Source: Taudactylus pleione
Lineage: Eukaryota > Chordata > Amphibia > Anura > Myobatrachidae
DNA length: 64,000 bases
Assembly: GCA_031769625.1 (NCBI GenBank)
Contig: JAUIMM010000718.1
Location: 248,001-312,000, forward strand
Reading direction: 5' to 3'
The notes under the pieces were generated by a model that saw nothing but the letters and a program-made list of their open reading frames with translations, searched no databases and had not been told where the DNA came from. Of the stretch, positions 9,173 to 21,700 are shown piece by piece (within the stretch, counting starts at the first letter, position 1; every line of letters begins with the position of its first letter). The translations under genes were made by a program, and so were the position numbers.

Positions 9173-9730
9173 TTCAACACATTCGGTGAAATTTTGAGCT
9201 GTCTGTGTTTGCTACAAGAGGAGATATCACAAAGTATGCGCTTTTGTTGTTTCCATTGCTTTCAATGCATTTTGGCCTAAAACGAGCATTTGCTGTTTTC
9301 TCTTAAATGCAACATGGGAGAAAAATCATGTCACTTCCCATTTGTGGGTCTTGGTCTTCAACACATTCGGTGAAATTTTGAGCTGTCTGTGTTTGCTACA
9401 AGAGTAGATATCACAAAGTATGCGCTTTTGTTGTTTCCATTGCTTTCAATGCATTTTGGCCTAAAACGAGCATTTGCTGTTTTCTCTTAAATGCAACATG
9501 GGAGAAAAACCAATTCATATCACATTTGTGGGTCTTGGTCTTCAACACATTTGGTGAAATTTTGAGATGTCTGTGTTTGCTACAAGAGGAGATATCACAA
9601 AGTATGCGCTTTTATTGTATCCATTGGTTTCAATGCATTTTGGACAAAAACGAGCATTTGCTGTTTTCTCTTAAACGCAACATGGGAGAAAAACAATTTC
9701 ACATCACATTTGTGGGTCTTGGTCTTCAAC
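9173..9730. repeat. Transitional satellite monomers next to the LINE
   Basis: Three monomers lie between the LINE and the main right-hand array. The first two (9173 to about 9540) have acacattcggtg and keep the left-subfamily tttccattgctttc. The third has acacatttggtg but already tatccattggtttc. From about 9728 onward acacaatctgtg becomes the rule. The left subfamily therefore grades into the right one over about 550 bp, and the switch point lies beyond the LINE and not at its edge. Confidence 0.85.
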
Positions 9731-12700
9731 ACAATCTGTGAAATTTTGAGCTGTCTGTGTTTGCTACAAGAGGAGATATCACAAAGTAAGCGCTTTTATT
9801 GTATCCATTGGTTTCAATGCATTTTGGCCTAAAACGAGCGTTTGCTGTTTTCTCTTAAACACAACATGGGAAAAAACATTTCACATCACATTTGTGGGTC
9901 TTGGTCTTCAACACAATCTGTGAAATTTTGAGCTGTCTGTGATTGCTACAAGAGGAGATATCACAAAGTATGCGCTTTTGTTGTATTCATTGGTTTCAGT
10001 GCATTTTGGCCTAAAACGAGCATTTGCTCTTTTCTCTCAAACGCAACATGGGAGAAAACCCATTTCACATCACATTTGTGGGTCTTGGTCTTCAACACAA
10101 TCTGTGAAATTTTGAGCTGTCTGTGTTTGCTACAAGAGGAGATATCACAAAGTATGCGCTTTTGTTGTATCCATTGGTTTCAATGCATTTTGGACTAAAA
10201 CTAGCATTTGCTGTTTTCTCTTAAACGCAAAATGGGAGAAAAACCATTTCACATCACATTTGTGGGTCTTGGTCTTCAACACAATCTGTGAAAATTTGAG
10301 CTGTCTGTGTTTGCTACAAGAGGAGATAGTACAAAGTAAGCGCTTTTATTGTATCCATTGGTTTCAATGCATTTTGGCCTAAAACTAGCGTTTGCTGTTT
10401 TCTCTTAAACGCAACATGGGAGAAAAAACATTTCACATCACATTTGTGGGTCTTAGTCTTCAACACAATCTGTGAAATTTTGAGCTGTCTGTGTTTGCTA
10501 CAAGAGGAGATATCACAAAGTATGCGCTTTTGTTGTATCCATTGGTTTCAATGCATTTTGGCCTAAAATGAGCATTTGCTGTTTTCTCTTAAATGCAACA
10601 TGGGAGAAAAATCATTTCAAATCACATTTGTGGGTCTTGGTCTTCAACACAATCTGTGAAAATTTGAGCTGTCTGTGTTTGCTACAAGAGGAGATATCAC
10701 AAAGTATGCGCTTTTATTGTATCCATTGGTTTCAATGCATTTTGGCCAAAAACAAGCATTTGCTGTTTTCTCCTAAATGCAACATGGGAGAAAAACCATT
10801 TCACATCACATTTGTGGGTCTTGGTCTTCAACACAATCTGTGAAATTTTGAGCTGTCTGTGTTTGCTACAAGAGGAGATATCACAAAGTATGCGCTTTTG
10901 TTGTTTCCATTGGTTTCAAAGCATTTTGGCCTAAAACGAGCATTTGCTGTTTTCTCTTAAATGCAACATGGGACAAAAACCATTTCACATCACATTTGTG
11001 GGTCTTGGTCTTCAACACAATCTGTGAAATTTTGAGCTGTCTGTTTTTGCTACAAGAGGAGATATCACAAAGTATGCGCTTTTGTTGTATCCATTGGTTT
11101 CCGTGTATTTTGGCCTAAAACAAGTATTTGCTGTTTTCTCTTAAAAGCAACATGGGAGAAAAACAATTTCACATCACATTTGTGGGTCTTGTTATTCAAC
11201 ACAATCTGTGAAATTTTGAGCTGTCTATGTTTGCTACAAGAGGAGATATCACAAAGTATGCACTTTTGTTGTATCCATTGGTTTCAATGCATTTTGGCCA
11301 AAAATGAGCATTTGCTGTTTTCTCTTAAATGCAACATGGGAGAAAAACCATTTCAAATCACATTTGTGGGTCTTGGTCTTCAACACAATCTGTGAAAATT
11401 TGAGCTGTCTGTGTTTGCTACAAGAGGAGATATCACAAAGTATGCGCTTTTATTGTATCCATTGGTTTCAATGCATTTTGGACTAAAACGAGCGTTTGCT
11501 GTTTTCTCTTAAACGCAACATGGGAAAAAACATTTCACATCACATTTGTGGGTCTTGGTCTTCAACACAATCTGTGAAATTTTGAGCTGTCTGTGTTTGC
11601 TACAAGAGGAGATATCACAAAGTATGCGCTTTTGTTGTATCCATTGGTTTCAGTGCATTTTGGCCTAAAACGAGCATTTGCTCTTTTCTCTTAAACGCAA
11701 CGTGGGAGAAAACCCATTTCACATCACATTTGTGGGTCTTGGTCTTCAACACAATCTGTGAAATTTTGAGCTGTCTGTGTTTGCTACAAGAGGAGATATC
11801 ACAAAGTATGCGCTTTTGTTGTATCCATTGGTTTCAATGCATTTTGGACTAAAACTAGCATTTGCTGTTTTCTCTTAAACGCAAAATGGGAGAAAAACCA
11901 TTTCACATCACATTTGTGGGTCTTGGTCTTCAACACAATCTGTGAAAATTTGAGCTGTCTGTGTTTGCTACAAGAGGAGATAGTACAAAGTATGCGCTTT
12001 TATTGTATCCATTGGTTTCAATGCATTTTGGCCTAAAACTAGCGTTTGCTGTTTTCTCTTAAACGCAACATGGGAGAAAAAACATTTCACATCACATTTG
12101 TGGGTCTTAGTCTTCAACACAATCTGTGAAATTTTGAGCTGTCTGTGTTTGCTACAAGAGGAGATATCACAAAGTATGCGCTTTTGTTGTTTCCATTGGT
12201 TTCAATGCATTTTGGCCAAAAACAAGCATTTGCTGTTTTCTCCTAAATGCAACATGGGAGAAAAACCATTTCACATCACATTTGTGGGTCTTGGTCTTCA
12301 ACACAATCTGTGAAATTTTGAGCTGTCTGTGTTTGCTACAAGAGGAGATATCACAAAGTATGCGCTTTTGTTGTTTCCATTGGTTTCAAAGCATTTTGGC
12401 CTAAAACGAGCATTTGCTGTTTTCTCTTAAATGCAACATGGGACAAAAACCATTTCACATCACATTTGTGGGTCTTGGTCTTCAACACAATCTGTGAAAT
12501 TTTGAGCTGTCTGTTTTTGCTACAAGAGGAGATATCACAAAGTATGCGCTTTTGTTGTATCCATTGGTTTCCGTGTATTTTGGCCTAAAACAAGTATTTG
12601 CTGTTTTCTCTTAAAAGCAACATGGGAGAAAAACAATTTCACATCACATTTGTGGGTCTTGTTATTCAACACAATCTGTGAAATTTTGAGCTGTCTATGT

Positions 12701-15700
12701 TTGCTACAAGAGGAGATATCACAAAGTATGCACTTTTGTTGTATCCATTGGTTTCAATGCATTTTGGCCAAAAATGAGCATTTGCTGTTTTCTCTTAAAT
12801 GCAACATGGGAGAAAAACCATTTCAAATCACATTTGTGGGTCTTGGTCTTCAACACAATCTGTGAAAATTTGAGCTGTCTGTGTTTGCTACAAGAGGAGA
12901 TATCACAAAGTATGCGCTTTTATTGTATCCATTGGTTTCAATGCATTTTGGACTAAAACGAGCGTTTGCTGTTTTCTCTTAAACGCAACATGGGAAAAAA
13001 CATTTCACATCACATTTGTGGGTCTTGGTCTTCAACACAATCTGTGAAATTTTGAGCTGTCTGTGTTTGCTACAAGAGGAGATATCACAAAGTATGCGCT
13101 TTTGTTGTATCCATTGGTTTCAGTGCATTTTGGCCTAAAACGAGCATTTGCTCTTTTCTCTTAAACGCAACGTGGGAGAAAACCCATTTCACATCACATT
13201 TGTGGGTCTTGGTCTTCAACACAATCTGTGAAATTTTGAGCTGTCTGTGTTTGCTACAAGAGGAGATATCACAAAGTATGCGCTTTTGTTGTATCCATTG
13301 GTTTCAATGCATTTTGGACTAAAACTAGCATTTGCTGTTTTCTCTTAAACGCAAAATGGGAGAAAAACCATTTCACATCACATTTGTGGGTCTTGGTCTT
13401 CAACACAATCTGTGAAAATTTGAGCTGTCTGTGTTTGCTACAAGAGGAGATAGTACAAAGTATGCGCTTTTATTGTATCCATTGGTTTCAATGCATTTTG
13501 GCCTAAAACTAGCGTTTGCTGTTTTCTCTTAAACGCAACATGGGAGAAAAAACATTTCACATCACATTTGTGGGTCTTAGTCTTCAACACAATCTGTGAA
13601 ATTTTGAGCTGTCTGTGTTTGCTACAAGAGGAGATATCACAAAGTATGCGCTTTTGTTGTTTCCATTGGTTTCAAAGCATTTTGGCCTAAAACGAGCATT
13701 TGCTGTTTTCTCTTAAATGCAACATGGGACAAAAACCATTTCACATCACATTTGTGGGTCTTGGTCTTCAACACAATCTGTGAAATTTTGAGCTGTCTGT
13801 TTTTGCTACAAGAGGAGATATCACAAAGTATGCGCTTTTGTTGTATCCATTGGTTTCCATGTATTTTGGCCTAAAACGAGTATTTGCTGTTTTCTCTTAA
13901 AAGCAACATGGGAGAAAAACAATTTCACATCACATTTGTGGGTCTTGTTATTCAACACAATCTGTGAAATTTTGAGCTGTCTATGTTTGCTACAAGAGGA
14001 GATATCACAAAGTATGCACTTTTGTTGTATCCATTGGTTTCAATGCATTTTGGCCAAAAATGAGCATTTGCTGTTTTCTCTTAAATGCAACATGTTAGAA
14101 AAACCATTTCAAATCACATTTGTGGGTCTTGGTCTTCAACACAATCTGTGAAAATTTGAGATGTCTGTGTTTGCTACAAGAGGAGATATCACAAAGTATG
14201 CGCTTTTATTGTATCCATTGGTTTCAATGCATTTTGGACTAAAACGAGCGTTTGCTGTTTTCTCTTAAACGCAACATGGGAAAAAACATTTCACATCACA
14301 TTTGTGGGTCTTGGTCTTCAACACAATCTGTGAAATTTTGAGCTGTCTGTGTTTGCTACAAGAGGAGATATCACAAAGTATGCGCTTTTGTTGTATCCAT
14401 TGGTTTCAGTGCATTTTGGCCTAAAACGAGCATTTGCTCTTTTCTCTTAAACGCAACGTGGGAGAAAACCCATTTCACATCACATTTGTGGGTCTTGGTC
14501 TTCAACACAATCTGTGAAATTTTGAGCTGTCTGTGTTTGCTACAAGAGGAGATATCACAAAGTATGCGCTTTTATTGTATCCATTGGTTTCAATGCATTT
14601 TGGCCAAAAACGAGCATTTGCTGTTTTCTCTTAAACGCAACATGGGAGAAAAACAATTTCACATCACATTTGTGGGTCTTGGTCTTCAACACAATCTGTG
14701 AAATTTTGAGCTGTCTGTGTTTGCTACAAGAGGAGATATCACAAAGTATGCGCTTTTATTGTATCCATTGGTTTCAATGCATTTTGGCCTAAAACGAGCG
14801 TTTGCTGTTTTCTCTTAAACGCAACATGGGAAAAAACATTTCACATCACATTTGTGGGTCTTGGTCTTCAACACAATCTGTGAAATTTTGAGCTGTCTGT
14901 GTTTGCTACAAGAGGAGATATCACAAAGTATGCGCTTTTGTTGTATCCATTGGTTTCAGTACATTTTGGCCTAAAACAAGCATTTGCTCTTTTCTCTTAA
15001 ATGCAACATGGGAGAAAACCCATTTCACATCACATTTGTGGGTCTTGGTCTTCAACACAATCTGTGAAATTTTGAGCTGTCTGTGTTTGCTACAAGAGGA
15101 GATATCACAAAGTATGCGCTTTTGTTGTATCCATTGGTTTCAATGCATTTTGGACTAAAACTAGCATTTGCTGTTTTCTCTTAAACGCAAAATGGGAGAA
15201 AAACCATTTCACATCACATTTGTGGGTCTTGGTCTTCAACACAATCTGTGAAAATTTGAGCTGTCTGTGTTTGCTACAAGAGGAGATAGTACAAAGTATG
15301 CGCTTTTATTGTATCCATTGGTTTCAATGCATTTTGGCCTAAAACTAGCGTTTGCTGTTTTCTCTTAAACGCAACATGGGAGAAAAAACATTTCACATCA
15401 CATTTGTGGGTCTTAGTCTTCAACACAATCTGTGAAATTTTGAGCTGTCTGTGTTTGCTACAAGAGGAGATATCACAAAGTATGCGCTTTTGTTGTTTCC
15501 ATTGGTTTCAAAGCATTTTGGCCTAAAACGAGCATTTGCTGTTTTCTCTTAAATGCAACATGGGACAAAAACCATTTCACATCACATTTGTGGGTCTTGG
15601 TCTTCAACACAATCTGTGAAATTTTGAGCTGTCTGTTTTTGCTACAAGAGGAGATATCACAAAGTATGCGCTTTTGTTGTATCCATTGGTTTCCGTGTAT

Positions 15701-18700
15701 TTTGGCCTAAAACGAGTATTTGCTGTTTTCTCTTAAAAGCAACATGGGAGAAAAACAATTTCACATCACATTTGTGGGTCTTGTTATTCAACACAATCTG
15801 TGAAATTTTGAGCTGTCTATGTTTGCTACAAGAGGAGATATCACAAAGTATGCACTTTTGTTGTATCCATTGGTTTCAATGCATTTTGGCCAAAAATGAG
15901 CATTTGCTGTTTTCTCTTAAATGCAACATGTTAGAAAAACCATTTCAAATCACATTTGTGGGTCTTGGTCTTCAACACAATCTGTGAAAATTTGAGATGT
16001 CTGTGTTTGCTACAAGAGGAGATATCACAAAGTATGCGCTTTTATTGTATCCATTGGTTTCAATGCATTTTGGACTAAAACGAGCGTTTGCTGTTTTCTC
16101 TTAAACGCAACATGGGAAAAAACATTTCACATCACATTTGTGGGTCTTGGTCTTCAACACAATCTGTGAAATTTTGAGCTGTCTGTGTTTGCTACAAGAG
16201 GAGATATCACAAAGTATGCGCTTTTATTGTATCCATTGGTTTCAATGCATTTTGGCCAAAAACGAGCATTTGCTGTTTTCTCTTAAACGCAACATGGGAG
16301 GAAAACAATTTCACATCACATTTGTGGGTCTTGGTCTTCAACACAATCTGTGAAATTTTGAGCTGTCTGTGTTTGCTACAAGAGGAGATATCACAAAGTA
16401 TGCGCTTTTATTGTATCCATTGGTTTCAATGCATTTTGGCCTAAAACGAGCGTTTGCTGTTTTCTCTTAAACGCAACATGGGAAAAAACATTTCACATCA
16501 CATTTGTGGGTCTTGGTCTTCAACACAATCTGTGAAATTTTGAGCTGTCTGTGTTTGCTACAAGAGGAGATATCACAAAGTATGCGCTTTTGTTGTATCC
16601 ATTGGTTTCAGTACATTTTGGCCTAAAACAAGCATTTGCTCTTTTCTCTTAAATGCAACATGGGAGAAAACCCATTTCACATCACATTTGTGGGTCTTGG
16701 TCTTCAACACAATCTGTGAAATTTTGAGCTGTCTGTGTTTGCTACAAGAGGAGATATCACAAAGTATGCGCTTTTGTTGTATCCATTGGTTTCAATGCAT
16801 TTTGGACTAAAACTAGCATTTGCTGTTTTCTCTTAAACGCAAAATGGGAGAAAAACCATTTCACATCACATTTGTGGGTCTTGGTCTTCAACACAATCTG
16901 TGAAAATTTGAGCTGTCTGTGTTTGCTACAAGAGGAGATAGTACAAAGTATGCGCTTTTATTGTATCCATTGGTTTCAATGCATTTTGGCCTAAAACTAG
17001 CGTTTGCTGTTTTCTCTTAAACGCAACATGGGAGAAAAAACATTTCACATCACATTTGTGGGTCTTAGTCTTCAACACAATCTGTGAAATTTTGAGCTGT
17101 CTGTGTTTGCTACAAGAGGAGATATCACAAAGTATGCGCTTTTGTTGTTTCCATTGGTTTCAAAGCATTTTGGCCTAAAACGAGCATTTGCTGTTTTCTC
17201 TTAAATGCAACATGGGACAAAAACCATTTCACATCACATTTGTGGGTCTTGGTCTTCAACACAATCTGTGAAATTTTGAGCTGTCTGTTTTTGCTACAAG
17301 AGGAGATATCACAAAGTATGCGCTTTTGTTGTATCCATTGGTTTCCGTGTATTTTGGCCTAAAACGAGTATTTGCTGTTTTCTCTTAAAAGCAACATGGG
17401 AGAAAAACAATTTCACATCACATTTGTGGGTCTTGTTATTCAACACAATCTGTGAAATTTTGAGCTGTCTATGTTTGCTACAAGAGGAGATATCACAAAG
17501 TATGCACTTTTGTTGTATCCATTGGTTTCAATGCATTTTGGCCAAAAATGAGCATTTGCTGTTTTCTCTTAAATGCAACATGTTAGAAAAACCATTTCAA
17601 ATCACATTTGTGGGTCTTGGTCTTCAACACAATCTGTGAAAATTTGAGATGTCTGTGTTTGCTACAAGAGGAGATATCACAAAGTATGCGCTTTTATTGT
17701 ATCCATTGGTTTCAATGCATTTTGGACTAAAACGAGCGTTTGCTGTTTTCTCTTAAACGCAACATGGGAAAAAACATTTCACATCACATTTGTGGGTCTT
17801 GGTCTTCAACACAATCTGTGAAATTTTGAGCTGTCTGTGTTTGCTACAAGAGGAGATATCACAAAGTATGCGCTTTTGTTGTATCCATTGGTTTCAGTGC
17901 ATTTTGGCCTAAAACGAGCATTTGCTCTTTTCTCTTAAACGCAACGTGGGAGAAAACCCATTTCACATCACATTTGTGGGTCTTGGTCTTCAACACAATC
18001 TGTGAAATTTTGAGCTGTCTGTGTTTGCTACAAGAGGAGATATCACAAAGTATGCGCTTTTATTGTATCCATTGGTTTCAATGCATTTTGGCCAAAAACG
18101 AGCATTTGCTGTTTTCTCTTAAACGCAACATGGGAGAAAAACAATTTCACATCACATTTGTGGGTCTTGGTCTTCAACACAATCTGTGAAATTTTGAGCT
18201 GTCTGTGTTTGCTACAAGAGGAGATATCACAAAGTATGCGCTTTTATTGTATCCATTGGTTTCAATGCATTTTGGCCTAAAACGAGCGTTTGCTGTTTTC
18301 TCTTAAACGCAACATGGGAAAAAACATTTCACATCACATTTGTGGGTCTTGGTCTTCAACACAATCTGTGAAATTTTGAGCTGTCTGTGTTTGCTACAAG
18401 AGGAGATATCACAAAGTATGCGCTTTTGTTGTATCCATTGGTTTCAGTACATTTTGGCCTAAAACAAGCATTTGCTCTTTTCTCTTAAATGCAACATGGG
18501 AGAAAACCCATTTCACATCACATTTGTGGGTCTTGGTCTTCAACACAATCTGTGAAATTTTGAGCTGTCTGTGTTTGCTACAAGAGGAGATATCACAAAG
18601 TATGCGCTTTTGTTGTATCCATTGGTTTCAATGCATTTTGGACTAAAACTAGCATTTGCTGTTTTCTCTTAAACGCAAAATGGGAGAAAAACCATTTCAC

Positions 18701-21700
18701 ATCACATTTGTGGGTCTTGGTCTTCAACACAATCTGTGAAAATTTGAGCTGTCTGTGTTTGCTACAAGAGGAGATAGTACAAAGTAAGCGCTTTTATTGT
18801 ATCCATTGGTTTCAATGCATTTTGGCCTAAAATGAGCATTTGCTGTTTTCTCCTAAATGCAACATGGGAGAAAAACCATTTCACATCACATTTGTGGGTC
18901 TTGGTCTTCAACACAATCTGTGAAATTTTGAGCTGTCTGTGTTTGCTACAAGAGGAGATATCACAAAGTATGCGCTTTTGTTGTTTCCATTGGTTTCAAA
19001 GCATTTTGGCCTAAAACGAGCATTTGCTGTTTTCTCTTAAATGCAACATGGGACAAAAACCATTTCACATCACATTTGTGGGTCTTGGTCTTCAACACAA
19101 TCTGTGAAATTTTGAGCTGTCTGTTTTTGCTACAAGAGGAGATATCACAAAGTATGCGCTTTTGTTGTATCCATTGGTTTCCGTGTATTTTGGCCTAAAA
19201 CAAGTATTTGCTGTTTTCTCTTAAAAGCAACATGGGAGAAAAACAATTTCACATCACATTTGTGGGTCTTGTTATTCAACACAATCTGTGAAATTTTGAG
19301 CTGTCTATGTTTGCTACAAGAGGAGATATCACAAAGTATGCACTTTTGTTGTATCCATTGGTTTCAATGCATTTTGGCCAAAAATGAGCATTTGCTGTTT
19401 TCTCTTAAATGCAACATGGGAGAAAAACCATTTCAAATCACATTTGTGGGTCTTGGTCTTCAACACAATCTGTGAAAATTTGAGCTGTCTGTGTTTGCTA
19501 CAAGAGGAGATATCACAAAGTATGCGCTTTTATTGTATCCATTGGTTTCAATGCATTTTGGACTAAAACGAGCGTTTGCTGTTTTCTCTTAAACGCAACA
19601 TGGGAAAAAACATTTCACATCACATTTGTGGGGCTTGGTCTTCAACACAATCTGTGAAATTTTGAGCTGTCTGTGTTTGCTACAAGAGGAGATATCACAA
19701 AGTATGCGCTTTTGTTGTATCCATTGGTTTCAGTGCATTTTGGCCTAAAACGAGCATTTGCTCTTTTCTCTTAAACGCAACGTGGGAGAAAACCCATTTC
19801 ACATCACATTTGTGGGTCTTGGTCTTCAACACAATCTGTGAAATTTTGAGCTGTCTGTGTTTGCTACAAGAGGAGATATCACAAAGTATGCGCTTTTGTT
19901 GTATCCATTGGTTTCAATGCATTTTGGACTAAAACTAGCATTTGCTGTTTTCTCTTAAACGCAAAATGGGAGAAAAACCATTTCACATCACATTTGTTGG
20001 TCTTGGTCTTCAACACAATCTGTGAAAATTTGAGCTGTCTGTGTTTGCTACAAGAGGAGATAGTACAAAGTATGCGCTTTTATTGTATCCATTGGTTTCA
20101 ATGCATTTTGGCCTAAAACTAGCGTTTGCTGTTTTCTCTTAAACGCAACATGGGAGAAAAAACATTTCACATCACATTTGTGGGTCTTAGTCTTCAACAC
20201 AATCTGTGAAATTTTGAGCTGTCTGTGTTTGCTACAAGAGGAGATATCACAAAGTATGCGCTTTTGTTGTTTCCATTGGTTTCAAAGGATTTTGGCCTAA
20301 AACGAGCATTTGCTGTTTTCTCTTAAATGCAACATGGGACAAAAACCATTTCACATCACATTTGTGGGTCTTGGTCTTCAACACAATCTGTGAAATTTTG
20401 AGCTGTCTGTTTTTGCTACAAGAGGAGATATCACAAAGTATGCGCTTTTGTTGTATCCATTGGTTTCCGTGTATTTTGGCCTAAAACGAGTATTTGCTGT
20501 TTTCTCTTAAAAGCAACATGGGAGAAAAACAATTTCACATCACATTTGTGGGTCTTGTTATTCAACACAATCTGTGAAATTTTGAGCTGTCTATGTTTGC
20601 TACAAGAGGAGATATCACAAAGTATGCACTTTTGTTGTATCCATTGGTTTCAATGCATTTTGGCCAAAAATGAGCATTTGCTGTTTTCTCTTAAATGCAA
20701 CATGTTAGAAAAACCATTTCAAATCACATTTGTGGGTCTTGGTCTTCAACACAATCTGTGAAAATTTGAGCTGTCTGTGTTTGCTACAAGAGGAGATATC
20801 ACAAAGTATGCGCTTTTATTGTATCCATTGGTTTCAATGCATTTTGGACTAAAACGAGCGTTTGCTGTTTTCTCTTAAACGCAACATGGGAAAAAACATT
20901 TCACATCACATTTGTGGGTCTTGGTCTTCAACACAATCTGTGAAATTTTGAGCTGTCTGTGTTTGCTACAAGAGGAGATATCACAAAGTATGCGCTTTTG
21001 TTGTATCCATTGGTTTCAGTGCATTTTGGCCTAAAACGAGCATTTGCTCTTTTCTCTTAAACGCAACGTGGGAGAAAACCCATTTCACATCACATTTGTG
21101 GGTCTTGGTCTTCAACACAATCTGTGAAATTTTGAGCTGTCTGTGTTTGCTACAAGAGGAGATATCACAAAGTATGCGCTTTTATTGTATCCATTGGTTT
21201 CAATGCATTTTGGCCAAAAACGAGCATTTGCTGTTTTCTCTTAAACGCAACATGGGAGAAAAACAATTTCACATCACATTTGTGGGTCTTGGTCTTCAAC
21301 ACAATCTGTGAAATTTTGAGCTGTCTGTTTTTGCTACAAGAGGAGATATCACAAAGTATGCGCTTTTGTTGTATCCATTGGTTTCCGTGTATTTTGGCCT
21401 AAAACGAGTATTTGCTGTTTTCTCTTAAAAGCAACATGGGAGAAAAACAATTTCACATCACATTTGTGGGTCTTGTTATTCAACACAATCTGTGAAATTT
21501 TGAGCTGTCTATGTTTGCTACAAGAGGAGATATCACAAAGTATGCACTTTTGTTGTATCCATTGGTTTCAATGCATTTTGGCCAAAAATGAGCATTTGCT
21601 GTTTTCTCTTAAATGCAACATGTTAGAAAAACCATTTCAAATCACATTTGTGGGTCTTGGTCTTCAACACAATCTGTGAAAATTTGAGCTGTCTGTGTTT

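Noticed and set aside
2903..9197. Plus-strand reading frames opposite the LINE, such as 8116-8592 and 8676-9197
   Set aside because: They are antisense shadows of ORF1 and ORF2, Pro/Ser-rich because of the GC-rich opposite strand, with no domain of their own.
9173..9380. CENP-B box in the ttcggtgaaattttgag monomers
   Set aside because: The first half TTCG is present but the required CGGG at the right spacing is absent.
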